Below are positions 30,727 through 39,531 of a stretch of 61,647 nucleotides of DNA, one piece after another. The translations under genes were made by a program, and so were the position numbers. The stretch is from positions 1 to 61,647 of IMG/VR virus record IMGVR_UViG_3300024520_000072; one strand, given 5' to 3'. The stretch is from a virus. Below the pieces are notes generated by a model that was not told the origin of the DNA, searched no databases, and saw nothing but the letters and a program-made list of their open reading frames with translations. Position 1 is the stretch's first letter, and each line of letters starts with the position of its first letter.

Positions 30727-32327
30727 CCGTCCGCCTGGGCCGTGACCCGGTCGCGCGTCTCGGCCAGATCGTCGTCGTCCGCGTACCGGACTCGGGCCTG
30801 ACCGAGCCCCTCCGCGTCGGTGATCGAGGTCGCGGCCAGGAGCGTCCCGTGGGCCGGCGTGACCGGGTCGTCGGTGTGGGGGTAGTCGACCGTGTAGACC
30901 TCGGTCCCGTCGACCGGATAGGGCACGTTGAACTCTACCTGGGTCGTCGAGAAGTCGAAGTCGACGCCCTCCTCCAGCTCGATCCCGTCCTCGTAGACCT
31001 TCTTCGGGTAGTCGATCGTCAGGTTGATCGGGCCGTTCGCGAGCGTGAAGTCATCCCCAGGCGACGACCCCGTAACGTCGATCACCTCGCCCTCCGTGCT
31101 GGTCGCCTCGATGCTCCAGTTGATGACCTGACCGCCGATCAGCTCGCCCAGGTCGCCGCGTGCGTCCGTGTCGAGCAGATTGACCCGGCCCGTCGAGGGG
31201 CGCGCGAGCCATCCAGGCGGCCGGAGCTGCGCCACCTCGGCCGCCATGCTCCACTCCAGGATCGAGTGACATCCGGCCCGCGCGTTGCCGTTCGCATCCG
31301 TCACGCTCGACCAGAGGACCAGCCGCTCGCGGGACGAGTCGAAGAGCGGCGTCTCGTAGTTCACGGGCGTCGTCGCTCCGACGCGATAGTTCGCGGGAGT
31401 AGCCGGGAGGACCGTCGTCCCTGACCCGAGCACAGAGGCGATGCAGCGCGACGAGACGCCGAGCCGGCCGTGGACACGGATGGGGCTCCCGCTCGCGCCC
31501 GTCGGATTCCAGTCGTAGAAGAGGACGTAGTAGCGGAGTTCTGGCGCCGACGGCTGGATGGAGCGAAGACACTGATAGAGTCTCCCCTTCGGCGTGGCGT
31601 GTTGTGAGTCGGCGTCCGGGATGAACTGGATGTAGTCGACGACCATGTCCGCCTCGCCGTAGAGCGGCCCGGCCTGGAACGTAGCCGGGGAGGAGTTGTA
31701 GCTGCACGGGATGTCCTGCTCGATCGTTCCGAAGCCGGTCGAGAGGTCCACGAGAACCATGACCTGCTCGTAGGAGCCCAGGTCAGAGTGGACGCATTCG
31801 GCCCGGCTGAGGAGCATGTAGCCCCACTCGGGGAAGAAGATCGCGTTCGGCGTATTGCTCGACGCCTCCAGCTCCCAGAAGCCCTCCTGGCCAGTGGTCG
31901 GGCTCGTCCGCGGGCCGTCGAAATCGAGGGCCGGGAAGGGGTCGTCATCGATCTCGATCGTCGGGTCGGAGTAGTTCAGCTCGTTGAAGTGGGTCGAGCT
32001 GTCGTGGGAGAAGAGCCTCTGGGTCCCGGTGATCGGCTCGAAGTCGCCGACGAGCTGAGGTTGGATGCCCCCCACGTCCCAGGTCCCGATGTGGCTCCCG
32101 GTCGAGTCGATCAGCTCGGGGTCGAATCGGACCACTCGCCAGTCCGGGCCGCCGTCCGCCTCGTCCCACTGGCAGGAGAAGGCGGCGAAGCGGTCGAGAT
32201 AGGCGCGAGCGGGGCGGAAGGTGCCCGTGTTCGCGAACTCGATGCCGTTGGCGAGCGCCGGGACCTGGAAGTTCCCCAGCTCCAGGTAGGCATACATATC
32301 CCGATTCGAGAGGAGCTTCAGACTCAC
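30723..32327 (-). CDS. Large tail protein with C-terminal Ig-like part
   Basis: A 534-residue protein starting at GTG (VSLKLLSNRDMYAYLELGN), five bases after the upstream stop and with GAGG upstream. The body is beta-rich with many Trp and Tyr and probably builds the distal tail. Near the C-terminus the module VYEDGIELEEGVDFDFSTT and VPYPVDGTEVYTVDY resembles one in the hub protein. An Ig-like ending follows. It is the first large gene after the tape measure region. Confidence 0.65.
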   Translation of the reverse strand: MSLKLLSNRDMYAYLELGNFQVPALANGIEFANTGTFRPARAYLDRFAAFSCQWDEADGGPDWRVVRFDPELIDSTGSHIGTWDVGGIQPQLVGDFEPITGTQRLFSHDSSTHFNELNYSDPTIEIDDDPFPALDFDGPRTSPTTGQEGFWELEASSNTPNAIFFPEWGYMLLSRAECVHSDLGSYEQVMVLVDLSTGFGTIEQDIPCSYNSSPATFQAGPLYGEADMVVDYIQFIPDADSQHATPKGRLYQCLRSIQPSAPELRYYVLFYDWNPTGASGSPIRVHGRLGVSSRCIASVLGSGTTVLPATPANYRVGATTPVNYETPLFDSSRERLVLWSSVTDANGNARAGCHSILEWSMAAEVAQLRPPGWLARPSTGRVNLLDTDARGDLGELIGGQVINWSIEATSTEGEVIDVTGSSPGDDFTLANGPINLTIDYPKKVYEDGIELEEGVDFDFSTTQVEFNVPYPVDGTEVYTVDYPHTDDPVTPAHGTLLAATSITDAEGLGQARVRYADDDDLAETRDRVTAQADG

Positions 32328-32332
32328 GGTCG

Positions 32333-32761
32333 CTAGGCCTCCTTCGGCGGTTCTCCAGTGGAGCCGCCCATCGAGCGCGCGAGGTCCTGGACGTTGACCC
32401 CTCCCATGTTCGGCATCGTCCCCAGGATCCCGGACATCCTGGTCATAGCAAGGTCCACGGCCTCCGCCGCCTGTCCCTTGGCCCCGTCCGCCATGTCGGA
32501 GACTTTCCTCATGTGGCCCTCTGTCGCCCTGGTGGCCGCCAGGATGTCGCAAAGGACCTGGGCCTGGACGAAGAGCAGCATGACGACAGGAGAGGGATCC
32601 TGGGCCGCCTCCAGGAGCGTCAGCTTCCGGTGGACGCCCGCCTCCAGGTCGAATAGCTCGACTAGCTCGGGATTGATGACCACGCCGCGCTGAGGCATCT
32701 CAGATCGGACGGACTGGGGGAGCGCGATAGGGGCAGACGGATCGCGGGAGCTGGCGGACAT
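32333..32761 (-). CDS. Hypothetical tail-region protein
   Basis: A 142-residue helical protein starting MSASSRDPSAPIALPQSVRS. It contains LTLLEAAQDPSPVVMLLFVQ and a Met-rich C-terminal part. It lies immediately downstream of the tape measure gene. The role is unknown. A tail-assembly or adaptor protein is plausible from position only. Confidence 0.65.
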   Translation of the reverse strand: MSASSRDPSAPIALPQSVRSEMPQRGVVINPELVELFDLEAGVHRKLTLLEAAQDPSPVVMLLFVQAQVLCDILAATRATEGHMRKVSDMADGAKGQAAEAVDLAMTRMSGILGTMPNMGGVNVQDLARSMGGSTGEPPKEA

Positions 32762-32770
32762 GGGGGTCTC

Positions 32771-34885
32771 CTATGCGAGAAGGGCTGAACTCTGCGAGAG
32801 GGTCTCGGCTGCACTCTCGCCGACCGAGCCTCCGGCCGCCACTCCGCCAGAGATCGAGCGGATCGCGTCCAGGATGAGGGCCTGGAATTCGTTGTTGACG
32901 TCGAGCTTCCCCTCCGTCCCGACCAGGGCGGCCTCCAGGGTCTGTCCGACCTGGAAAATGGGGAGCGAGCTGTCCCCGGCGATGACGCCGCGCTGAGCCT
33001 CCGCCTGGGTGGCGTTCGCGGCCGAGCGGACCAGGGAGTTCGTCACGTCCGCCTCCGTGTCCCGGAGCGCGCCAGGGAGGATCGACATAGCGGCCCCCAG
33101 GCCGGCCGTCCAGCCCCTCCCGAGACTTTTCCCGAGTTCTCCACCCAGGAGCCCGTCCTTCCCGAGGATCCCCTTCTCGCCGCCCAGAAGTTCCTTGAAT
33201 TGCTTCCCGAGGGTATTCATGACGTCGTCCATGGAGTCCTTCAGGAGCTGCCCGGCCGTGTCCGCGAGTAGCTCCATCATGTCGAAGCCCTCGCCCGTGA
33301 TGGCGGCACGGAGCCCGCCTCCGATCGCGTCCTCCAGGCTGTCGCTCAGGGTCTCGCCGAGCTTCCTGGCCGTCGCGTTCGTCTTCGCGTCCGCCTTCTC
33401 CTGGGCCTCCGTCTGCGCCTTCTGGACGAGGAGGATCTCCTCCTGGATCTTCTTGACGCCGTCGAGGGCGGCCTCCACGTTGCCGGCGGCCTGGGCCGTC
33501 GCGATCAGCTCGTTCGCCTGCTGGCCGAGGAGGAAGATCTCGGCCTCGTATTTGTCCTTTCGTCGCAGCGCCGAGAGATTGATCTTCTCGTTCAGCTCCA
33601 GGAGCTTCTCGGCCGCCTTCGCCTGGGCCTCGATCGCCTCGCGACTCTCGCCCACTGGTAGGTCGACCTTCGTGTCCACTTTCGGAGCGGCGGATCCGAT
33701 GGCGCCGCCAGCGATGACCCCGGCCGCGCGCTGTTTGATGCTGTCGAGGGTGGACTCGAACTTCGCCGCCTCTTCCTCCCCGAGACGGAACTCGTCAGCG
33801 AGGCCGCCGACCGTCACCTGGAGGGCAGAGAGTTCCGCCCGAGCTTCGCCGATGCGTCCGGTGAGATTTTCGACCAGCGGCTGGTCGCCTCTGCCCTCGG
33901 CGGCCCTCCGCATACTCTCCAAGCGCTCGACGTGGCCCCTCGCCCTGCTCAGCTCCTCCTCGCCGATGATCCCCTGGAAGACAGTCCCCACTCCCCGGAG
34001 CTTGTTCAGGACTCGGAGCGCCTCTACGGCCGCCAGGGTGAGGAGGCCGAATAGCTGGATCGCGACGTTCAGCCCGTCGCGAGCGAAGTCCGTGATCGCG
34101 TCCTCGTTCTCCTCGATGATCTTCTGGAGATCGCCCAGGAAGGGGAGCAGGACATCCCGTAGGGAGTTGATGACCGGGCCGCGGAAGGCGTCGCCGAGGG
34201 CCTTCGAGACGTTCGTCGTAGCGTCGCCCACGTTCGAGAGAGCGCCGCCGAGCGTCTTCGAGAGGTCTTCGGCGGCCTTCCCGAAGGTCCCTCCGGCCCC
34301 GAAGGTCTGCGCGAAGGCGACCTCCAGCTCCGCCATCGAGAGCTTCGTGGCGTCCGGGATCCCGGCGATCGACTCGATCAGAGCCTTGACGCCGCGCTCG
34401 CGGAAGAGATCCGCCGAGGCGATACCAGCCGCCAGAGAGCGCTGGAGGTTACCTGCCGCGTCCTGGAACGAGAGCCCGGTCACGGCCGCCAGGTTCGCGG
34501 CCGTCTCGGTCAGCTCCTCCAGGCGCTCTCGGTTCCCGAGCGCGGCCGAGGCCAGTGTCGACGCTCCCTCGACGATCTCGGAGACCGCGAACGGCGTCTT
34601 CGAGGCGAGCTTCGTGAAGGTTTCGAGGGCCTTGTTCGCCTCCCGCTGGTCCCCCAGGAGCCCGGCCAGCCGAACGCCATACTGCTCGAAGGCGGCGGAG
34701 GTATCGATCGCGGCCTTCGCGACACCCAGGAATCCCCGGATCCCGGCCAGGATCCCGAGCGCTGCGACGAGGCCGAGGATCTTCTTCCGCACGGAGCCCG
34801 AGGTCTTCCCGACTCGCTTGATCGACGACGAGGTGGCCTTCCCGCCCTTCTCTGTGATGACGATTTCGACGATCTCTCGCGCCAT
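32771..34885 (-). CDS. Tail tape measure protein
   Basis: A 704-residue helical protein that sets tail length. It has an N-terminal hydrophobic segment (ILGLVAALGILAGIRGFLG), the typical FEQYGVRLAGLLGD and FAVSEIVEGASTLASAALGN tape-measure core, and long coiled coils in the second half. By the usual rule of about 0.15 nm per residue it predicts a tail near 100 nm. It sits downstream of the tail chaperones G/GT, as expected, with two small genes between. Confidence 0.85.
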   Translation of the reverse strand: MAREIVEIVITEKGGKATSSSIKRVGKTSGSVRKKILGLVAALGILAGIRGFLGVAKAAIDTSAAFEQYGVRLAGLLGDQREANKALETFTKLASKTPFAVSEIVEGASTLASAALGNRERLEELTETAANLAAVTGLSFQDAAGNLQRSLAAGIASADLFRERGVKALIESIAGIPDATKLSMAELEVAFAQTFGAGGTFGKAAEDLSKTLGGALSNVGDATTNVSKALGDAFRGPVINSLRDVLLPFLGDLQKIIEENEDAITDFARDGLNVAIQLFGLLTLAAVEALRVLNKLRGVGTVFQGIIGEEELSRARGHVERLESMRRAAEGRGDQPLVENLTGRIGEARAELSALQVTVGGLADEFRLGEEEAAKFESTLDSIKQRAAGVIAGGAIGSAAPKVDTKVDLPVGESREAIEAQAKAAEKLLELNEKINLSALRRKDKYEAEIFLLGQQANELIATAQAAGNVEAALDGVKKIQEEILLVQKAQTEAQEKADAKTNATARKLGETLSDSLEDAIGGGLRAAITGEGFDMMELLADTAGQLLKDSMDDVMNTLGKQFKELLGGEKGILGKDGLLGGELGKSLGRGWTAGLGAAMSILPGALRDTEADVTNSLVRSAANATQAEAQRGVIAGDSSLPIFQVGQTLEAALVGTEGKLDVNNEFQALILDAIRSISGGVAAGGSVGESAAETLSQSSALLA

Positions 34886-35314
34886 CTAGGCCCCCACGGC
34901 CGTCAGGGCTTTACGCTGCGCGAAGGCTCTCTCCCGCCCCGCCCTGGTCGCCTTCGCGACGAAGTTCTTCGGGGCCTTGGGGGAGGATCCGTTGTTCAGC
35001 GCTGCGATGTAGTCGATGTTGTTCCGGATGTAGGCGACGTCCCCGACCCGGTAGCGGGAGGCGACAGTCGCGATCCTGGCGGCCGTGGCGGTCCTGCTGG
35101 GATCTAGGAAGGCGACCGGGGAGGTGACCGGGACGTTCAGCGAGGGGCGCCAATTTGCCACAGCGAAGCCGGTGAGGACGGGGGTCGTCGCGGTCAGCTC
35201 ATCGCCGATCGACTCGATCACGTCGGCCACCAGGGCCTCGACGTTCTCCGTGAGCGCGCTCGCGATCTTATTGAGGCGGCGCTCCAGCGTCCGGATGTCC
35301 CTGCTCGCCGCCAT
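34886..35314 (-). CDS. HK97 gp10-like minor tail or neck protein
   Basis: A 142-residue protein with the HK97-gp10-like pattern: a helical start (RTLERRLNKIASALTENVEA), TPVLTGFAVANWRPSLN, then YIRNNIDYIAALNNGSSPKA and a basic tail. Proteins of this type join head and tail or adapt the tail tube. Its place between the chaperones and the tape measure is unusual, since it more often lies upstream of the tail tube gene. It overlaps its upstream neighbour by 47 bases. Confidence 0.75.
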   Translation of the reverse strand: MAASRDIRTLERRLNKIASALTENVEALVADVIESIGDELTATTPVLTGFAVANWRPSLNVPVTSPVAFLDPSRTATAARIATVASRYRVGDVAYIRNNIDYIAALNNGSSPKAPKNFVAKATRAGRERAFAQRKALTAVGA

Positions 35315-35678
35315 CCTCAGCCCCCCCAGGCGCGTCCGGCTCTTCCCAGTTCTTCCGATGATCGAGGTAGTCTCGGAGCTTCTTGAAGTGGACCGGGTGC
35401 TCGATCAGCCACGCTGTCCAGTCCTGGCGCGAGAACTCCGCGAAGCCCTCGGTCGGGCTGGAGAGGATGACGCCTTCAGCGTAGACCATCGCGTAGAGGC
35501 GGACCGCCCCCTTCTCCGACATCTTCCCGCAGTCGATGGCGAGCCGGTGTGGCTCCAGGAAGGCGCTCGCTCCAGCGCGATAGACGGCGTTCACGTCCGG
35601 GAACGGAGGGGCACAGTCGAGGGAGATGTCCGGAGGGCAGTCCGGGATCGCGAAGGTGACCCTCATCTTCCGGCGCAC
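35268..35678 (-). CDS. Hypothetical tail-region protein
   Basis: A 136-residue protein with a GTG start (overlapping the GT stop) or an ATG at 35666. The core (NVAVY-like NAVYRAGASAFLEPHRLAID) is followed by a helical part (DWTAWLIEHPVHFKKLRDYL) and a disordered acidic, Gly/Pro-rich end. Position suggests a tail-assembly factor. No family is recognised. Confidence 0.65.
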   Translation of the reverse strand: MRRKMRVTFAIPDCPPDISLDCAPPFPDVNAVYRAGASAFLEPHRLAIDCGKMSEKGAVRLYAMVYAEGVILSSPTEGFAEFSRQDWTAWLIEHPVHFKKLRDYLDHRKNWEEPDAPGGAEDGGEQGHPDAGAPPQ

Positions 35679-36531
35679 TATGCCATCTCCCCGGACGCGA
35701 CCGCGGCGCGGACGCGATGCTGGAGGACCCCGATATCGTGGCCCTGGAGCTGAGTCCGGCCGGACGAGTCCTCTCTCTCTGTGGCCTGAGGACGGAGGGA
35801 CTGCGAGAAGTGGCGGAGGGCGCCGGACTTCGCCCCTCCGAGGGCGTCCAGGATCGCAGCGTGGACCCCGTAGGCTTCCACGACAGACTCCTCTCCGAGG
35901 GCGCGGCGCTCGATCAGCAGGTTCGTCGTGAACTCCAGGTAGGTCAACTCGCGCCGTAGCTTCCGTGGGGTCGTCCCCCAGCGTCGCGACAGGAAGGCCA
36001 GCCCCTCCTCCTTCAGGCTGGCGATGAACTCGGGACGGAACTCCCGTTCGAGGGCCTCTGGTCGGGGTCGCTCTGGGGCGTAGTGTCCGAGCTTCGGTCG
36101 GCGCCTCGTCTCAGGAGCAGGATCGGCCCGAGGAGGGCCATCCCTTTTCCCACCATTCCCCCTCCGTCCGCACGCATGATCGAGGTCAGCCAGACGGCCT
36201 GGGCGATGGCGTATATGTCGTCACCCCAGAGGTCCTTCCAGACGATCCCCATGTCGCGAAGCTCGTCCCGAACGCTCCGCTCGCAGATGACGGAGACCTC
36301 CCGGTGGAAGTTCAGGAGGAGCGCCCCGAGCGAGAAGGTCGTGGCCTTCTCGTTGCTCTCGTTCCACTCCAGCCAGCGGTCCACGAGAGCCGCGACGAGA
36401 GGCATCGTCTCGTCCTGAGTCTCCATGGTCCACGGCCGGACCGTGAGAGATCGAGCCCCTCCCATGATCGGAATCGGACCTGGCAAGAGCGCGACCTTCG
36501 GCGGCGTGGTGCTCCCCTCTGCGGCTTCCAT
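35678..36531 (-). CDS. Tail assembly chaperone GT, product of a -1 frameshift
   Basis: A 284-residue fusion made when ribosomes on the G frame slip back one base at GGGAAAA (36151-36145). The first 129 codons are those of G. The new frame runs from 36145 to a TAG at 35678 with no stop, coding for PETRRRPKLGHYAPERPRPE and then RPEFIASLKEEGLAFLSRRW. The T part has no good start of its own (the first is a TTG at 35947), although 66 codons before it read as protein. Its position between tail tube and tape measure matches G/GT of lambda-like phages, which guide tape measure folding. Confidence 0.8.
36013..36531 (-). CDS. Tail assembly chaperone G
   Basis: The unshifted product of 172 residues, starting MEAAEGSTTPPKVALLPGPI with GGAGGCACG upstream. 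The core is helical (LVAALVDRWLEWNESNEKAT, then FSLGALLLNFHREVSVICER). After the slippery codons the remainder reads LRRGADRSSDTTPQSDPDQ and looks disordered, as expected for the abundant short form. It immediately follows the tail tube gene. Confidence 0.8.
   Translation of the reverse strand: MEAAEGSTTPPKVALLPGPIPIMGGARSLTVRPWTMETQDETMPLVAALVDRWLEWNESNEKATTFSLGALLLNFHREVSVICERSVRDELRDMGIVWKDLWGDDIYAIAQAVWLTSIMRADGGGMVGKGMALLGPILLLRRGADRSSDTTPQSDPDQRPSNGSSVPSSSPA
36145..36151 (-). promoter_or_regulatory. Programmed -1 frameshift slippery heptamer
   Basis: On the minus strand the heptamer is G GGA AAA in the G frame (GTG GGA AAA GGG), fitting the X XXY YYZ rule and almost identical to the GGGAAAG site of lambda G-T. 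Frame arithmetic agrees: GGA starts at 36150 in the G frame, and the base 36145 begins a codon of the T frame. Confidence 0.85.
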
Positions 36532-36541
36532 CGTGCCTCCG

Positions 36542-37681
36542 TTATGCGCCTGCCTCGGTCTCGCTCGCGAGCTGGATCGTCCCGTAGCGGTCCGTTCCGC
36601 CTCCGTCGAGGATGTTGAGGACGATTGTCCCGACCCCGAAGTCATCCGAGCCGAAGGTCAGCGCGTTGTCGTCGATCCGGATTGAGGCGTAGGGGACCGT
36701 CCAGATCATATTGATCCCGACATCCGTGAGGTGCTTGATCGTCGCCATGCCCTCGAAGACGCCGCCGCCCTGGGTGAAGGGCTTCATCGTCGTGTGGGCC
36801 TTCCGGTTGTACTCGTATGCGAGGGAGACCGGCTGGCCTGCCCGCAGCGCTGAGGTCGCATCCGGAGAGGCGAAGGTGTCGAGATTCGGGAAGCGGATCC
36901 GGCCGAGCAGAGGGTCGAGAAGCATGTCCGGGTCTGCCGCGTCGTAGTCCTCGACGAAGGCGTGGGTCGGGGTGTAGGTGACGTTGAGTTGATTCCCGAC
37001 CGGCATGACCTGGGTCATGTCCAGCTCGCCCGAGGCCGCGATGACCCCGTCGTTCACGCCCAGCTCCGTCGCGCCGGCCGAGGTCGTGTCCACGATCGAG
37101 AAGGTCCGGACCAGAACGCCCGTCGCCGTAACGGTCTCGGTCGCCGCCGTGACGTCTCCGAACAGGAGGACCTTATAGGCGAGCTGGTAGTCGCCCGGCG
37201 TGTCGCCCGTCCCGTCTCCCACGATGACCTCGGTGATCTCCTGAGAGGTCAGGGTCAGGTTCGCGTCCGTGTCGTCGACGTCCCCATTGACCAGAGGGAC
37301 GAAGGTCCGCGCGGCGTCGGTCCCGACCGGGATCGTGATCTGTTCGGCGGCCACGGCGGAGGCGGCGTCTGCGACGACGTCCGTCAGGCTCGCAGCCCCG
37401 AAGATGTACTGGGCGACGTCCTTCCTGAAGTTGAAGGTCGAGAGATTGAAGCTCGGCTCCAGCGACGAGAGAAGCTCTCGGTTGACGGAGATCGTCCCAG
37501 GAGAGCCGTCGGGCAGCGTGAGGAGATTGACCTCCTTCGCCATCTCCTGGCCAGAGAGGATTCCGACGTCGACCGGAGTCCCGAGGACGCCATCGACTCG
37601 GGGCGTGAACTCGACCTTCGAGAACCCGAGGAGCAGATTGTCCCGGCTGAAGGTGTCCGGCGATCGGGCTTCCATCGGCAT
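36542..37681 (-). CDS. Major tail tube protein
   Basis: A 379-residue protein starting MPMEARSPDTFSRDNLLLGF, with GAGGGGGAA upstream. The N-terminal part (EFTPRVDGVLGTPVDVGILS, then TISVNRELLSSLEPSFNLST) fits siphophage tail tube proteins. The middle and C-terminal parts add beta-rich insertions. It lies between the tail terminator gene and the G/GT chaperones, the standard place. Confidence 0.75.
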   Translation of the reverse strand: MPMEARSPDTFSRDNLLLGFSKVEFTPRVDGVLGTPVDVGILSGQEMAKEVNLLTLPDGSPGTISVNRELLSSLEPSFNLSTFNFRKDVAQYIFGAASLTDVVADAASAVAAEQITIPVGTDAARTFVPLVNGDVDDTDANLTLTSQEITEVIVGDGTGDTPGDYQLAYKVLLFGDVTAATETVTATGVLVRTFSIVDTTSAGATELGVNDGVIAASGELDMTQVMPVGNQLNVTYTPTHAFVEDYDAADPDMLLDPLLGRIRFPNLDTFASPDATSALRAGQPVSLAYEYNRKAHTTMKPFTQGGGVFEGMATIKHLTDVGINMIWTVPYASIRIDDNALTFGSDDFGVGTIVLNILDGGGTDRYGTIQLASETEAGA

Positions 37682-37706
37682 ATTGTGTTCCCCCTCTGGA
37701 CTGCCC

Positions 37707-38144
37707 TCAGGTTACCACTGAGGCGCGGTCCGTAAAGTAGTTCCAAGTGGCTCCGAGCGTGATCTGGTGCCAGGCCCCATCGTGGCCCTGGTCTGCTGGT
37801 GTTCCGATGCTGTCGAAGTAGACGGTCGCGAGCTTGTAGGCCTCCATGAAGTGGGAGGCCGCGTCCAGCAGGGCGTAGCCGGCGTCGAGGCCCTGGCGGA
37901 GTCGGACGTGAGCCGTGAAGACGATCGGCCCGGTCCTGAAGAAGTTGTTCGGCTCGACGGAGTGGGAGTGGCGACTCTCGAAGCCGCCCCCGAGCCCCCA
38001 CTCGATGAAGGCGTCCTCGTCCGTCGGGACCTTGTCGCGGTCGAAGTCCCGGTTCGGAGAGGCGATCTGGCTCCGGCTCGCCCAGAAGGTGTCGAAGCCG
38101 GTCATGATCTCGTCCTGCATCGCTGTCGTCGAGACGTCGCTCAT
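37707..38144 (-). CDS. Tail terminator-like protein
   Basis: A 145-residue protein starting MSDVSTTAMQDEIMTGFDTF. The pattern, a short helix followed by beta strands with FIEWGLGGGFESRHSHSVEP and an aromatic end, fits small tail terminator or completion proteins that cap the tail tube. Position just before the tail tube supports it. It overlaps the upstream stop by ATGA. Confidence 0.65.
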   Translation of the reverse strand: MSDVSTTAMQDEIMTGFDTFWASRSQIASPNRDFDRDKVPTDEDAFIEWGLGGGFESRHSHSVEPNNFFRTGPIVFTAHVRLRQGLDAGYALLDAASHFMEAYKLATVYFDSIGTPADQGHDGAWHQITLGATWNYFTDRASVVT

Positions 38145-38554
38145 AGCTGGACCACCACGAAATACATGAGGAGGGTCCCGCCTGGCTGGACCGGGGTGAC
38201 CGAGATGACCGTGTAGGCCCTCCCGGTGCTATCGACGAGCTGCCACTCCGGCCCCATCTCCTCTGGGACGATCTCCGTCCCGAAGGACGTCACAGTGGGC
38301 GGGACCGTGATGGCCCAGCGTCCCAGGCGGCGCTCGATCGTCGAGAGGGCGGCCGTCGCCTTGTCGAGCGCGATCTGGACGCCAGCGGCCGAGAACGATT
38401 GAGCGGCCGTCTTCGCGGTCGGGCCCTGGTCCTGCTCCCAGGACTTCGCGGCCGCCCGGGACTGTCTGGTGAGAGTGATCGTGGTCCCGAACTGAGGGAT
38501 CAGGACATCCGGGACGGCGGCCTTTAGGGCGGCGTAGTCGAAGCTCGCCGACAT
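38141..38554 (-). CDS. Head-tail connector (stopper-like) protein
   Basis: A 137-residue protein starting MSASFDYAALKAAVPDVLIP. The beta-rich pattern with GTTITLTRQS, EEMGPEWQLVDSTGRAYTVI and TPVQPGGTLL resembles head-closure or stopper proteins of siphophages. It lies between connector and tail terminator genes. The function is inferred from pattern and order. Confidence 0.6.
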   Translation of the reverse strand: MSASFDYAALKAAVPDVLIPQFGTTITLTRQSRAAAKSWEQDQGPTAKTAAQSFSAAGVQIALDKATAALSTIERRLGRWAITVPPTVTSFGTEIVPEEMGPEWQLVDSTGRAYTVISVTPVQPGGTLLMYFVVVQL

Positions 38555-38557
38555 GGG

Positions 38558-39055
38558 TCACTCTCCGCCAGCGTCGGGAGTGCCCTCGCCCTCGCTGGTC
38601 GCCTCGTCCTGGGCGGCGCGTTCCTCGCGGATCGACTCCAGGACGTGGAGGAGCTTCTCCTTCCCCCTGGCCTTGTAGGAGCCCTCGCCGTCGGAGATCG
38701 TGTACCAGCCGCCCACGGGACCAGAGACGGAGACGCCCAGCGGAAGCTCGCTCTCATCGTCCTCGGTCGTTGCCGGATCGGTCTTCTCGGGCGCGGGCTC
38801 CACCTGGCCCGTACCGACGTCGGGATCCTCGAAGCCGTGTAGCTCGATCTGGTGAGCCTCCCAGAAGCGCCGGAGCTTCGTGGGGCCCATCTGCTCGATG
38901 ATCTCGGGCGGGACCTCGTCGCCAGGCTCGAACTGTAGCTCCTGAGTCCAGGCGGTCCTCTTGCGGAAGACCATGCGGGCGTCCCTGTCGAACCGCTGTT
39001 TCCAGTGGCGAAGGACCCGGACTCGTCGGGGAGGCTGGCTGGCTTCCGCTGTCAT
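38558..39055 (-). CDS. Hypothetical head-region protein
   Basis: A 165-residue protein starting MTAEASQPPRRVRVLRHWKQ with AGGAGG upstream. The first half is basic and Trp-rich, with QFEPGDEVPPEIIEQMGPTK and FWEAHQIELHGF. The second half is acidic and disordered. It lies between the paralog pair and the stopper. No family can be named. A head-completion role is possible from position. Confidence 0.65.
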   Translation of the reverse strand: MTAEASQPPRRVRVLRHWKQRFDRDARMVFRKRTAWTQELQFEPGDEVPPEIIEQMGPTKLRRFWEAHQIELHGFEDPDVGTGQVEPAPEKTDPATTEDDESELPLGVSVSGPVGGWYTISDGEGSYKARGKEKLLHVLESIREERAAQDEATSEGEGTPDAGGE

Positions 39056-39074
39056 CCTGCTCGACCTCCTGGGG

Positions 39075-39512
39075 TCAATCGGCCACGAAGGAGAAGACGA
39101 AGGAGCCGACGCGCGAGGTGTCGGCGGCGGCCGTGAAGTCGACGGTCGCCCGTTCGTTCGTGGTGTCGCCCGAGATGAGCCCGACGTCCCCGTTCGCGTC
39201 GACATAGGCCCCATGGACTTCAGTCGCGGCGGCCACGTTCGCGATAGCGTGCCCGGTCGGGAAGTCGATCCCGAACTCGGTCGCGGCGGCCAGGGTCGGG
39301 TCGACCGTCACGCGACCCGAGACGATCACGACGTCGTCGATCCGCTTGAAGTGGCAGACCCCGACGATCACGGAGGTACAGTTCGTCACGGCGGTCATCG
39401 CGAGCGCCTCTGCCCCTCCGACGTCCTTCGCTACCGAGGCGGCGTCCTGGGCGTCGTCGATCGCGGTCTGATAGATCAGATGTCTCGCGGGGCTGATATT
39501 GTGGATCGCCAT
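39075..39512 (-). CDS. Virion protein, paralog of the next gene (copy 2)
   Basis: A 145-residue protein starting MAIHNISPARHLIYQTAIDD, a full-length paralog of 39532-39972. Both have DAQDAAS, AKDVGG, VGVCHF followed by RIDD or RVDD, FPTGH, ANVAAATEVHG, GDVG, NERA, FTAAAD and end FxFSxVAD. The last segments are also similar in DNA. It lies just after the major capsid gene, which suggests a head decoration or fibre protein. Confidence 0.75.
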   Translation of the reverse strand: MAIHNISPARHLIYQTAIDDAQDAASVAKDVGGAEALAMTAVTNCTSVIVGVCHFKRIDDVVIVSGRVTVDPTLAAATEFGIDFPTGHAIANVAAATEVHGAYVDANGDVGLISGDTTNERATVDFTAAADTSRVGSFVFSFVAD

Positions 39513-39531
39513 GTGGGCCTGCCTCCCTGAC

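Noticed and set aside
35678-35947. Independent T gene from the TTG at 35947
   Set aside because: The same frame reads as protein for 66 codons upstream to a perfect slippery site, so a frameshift product explains it better.
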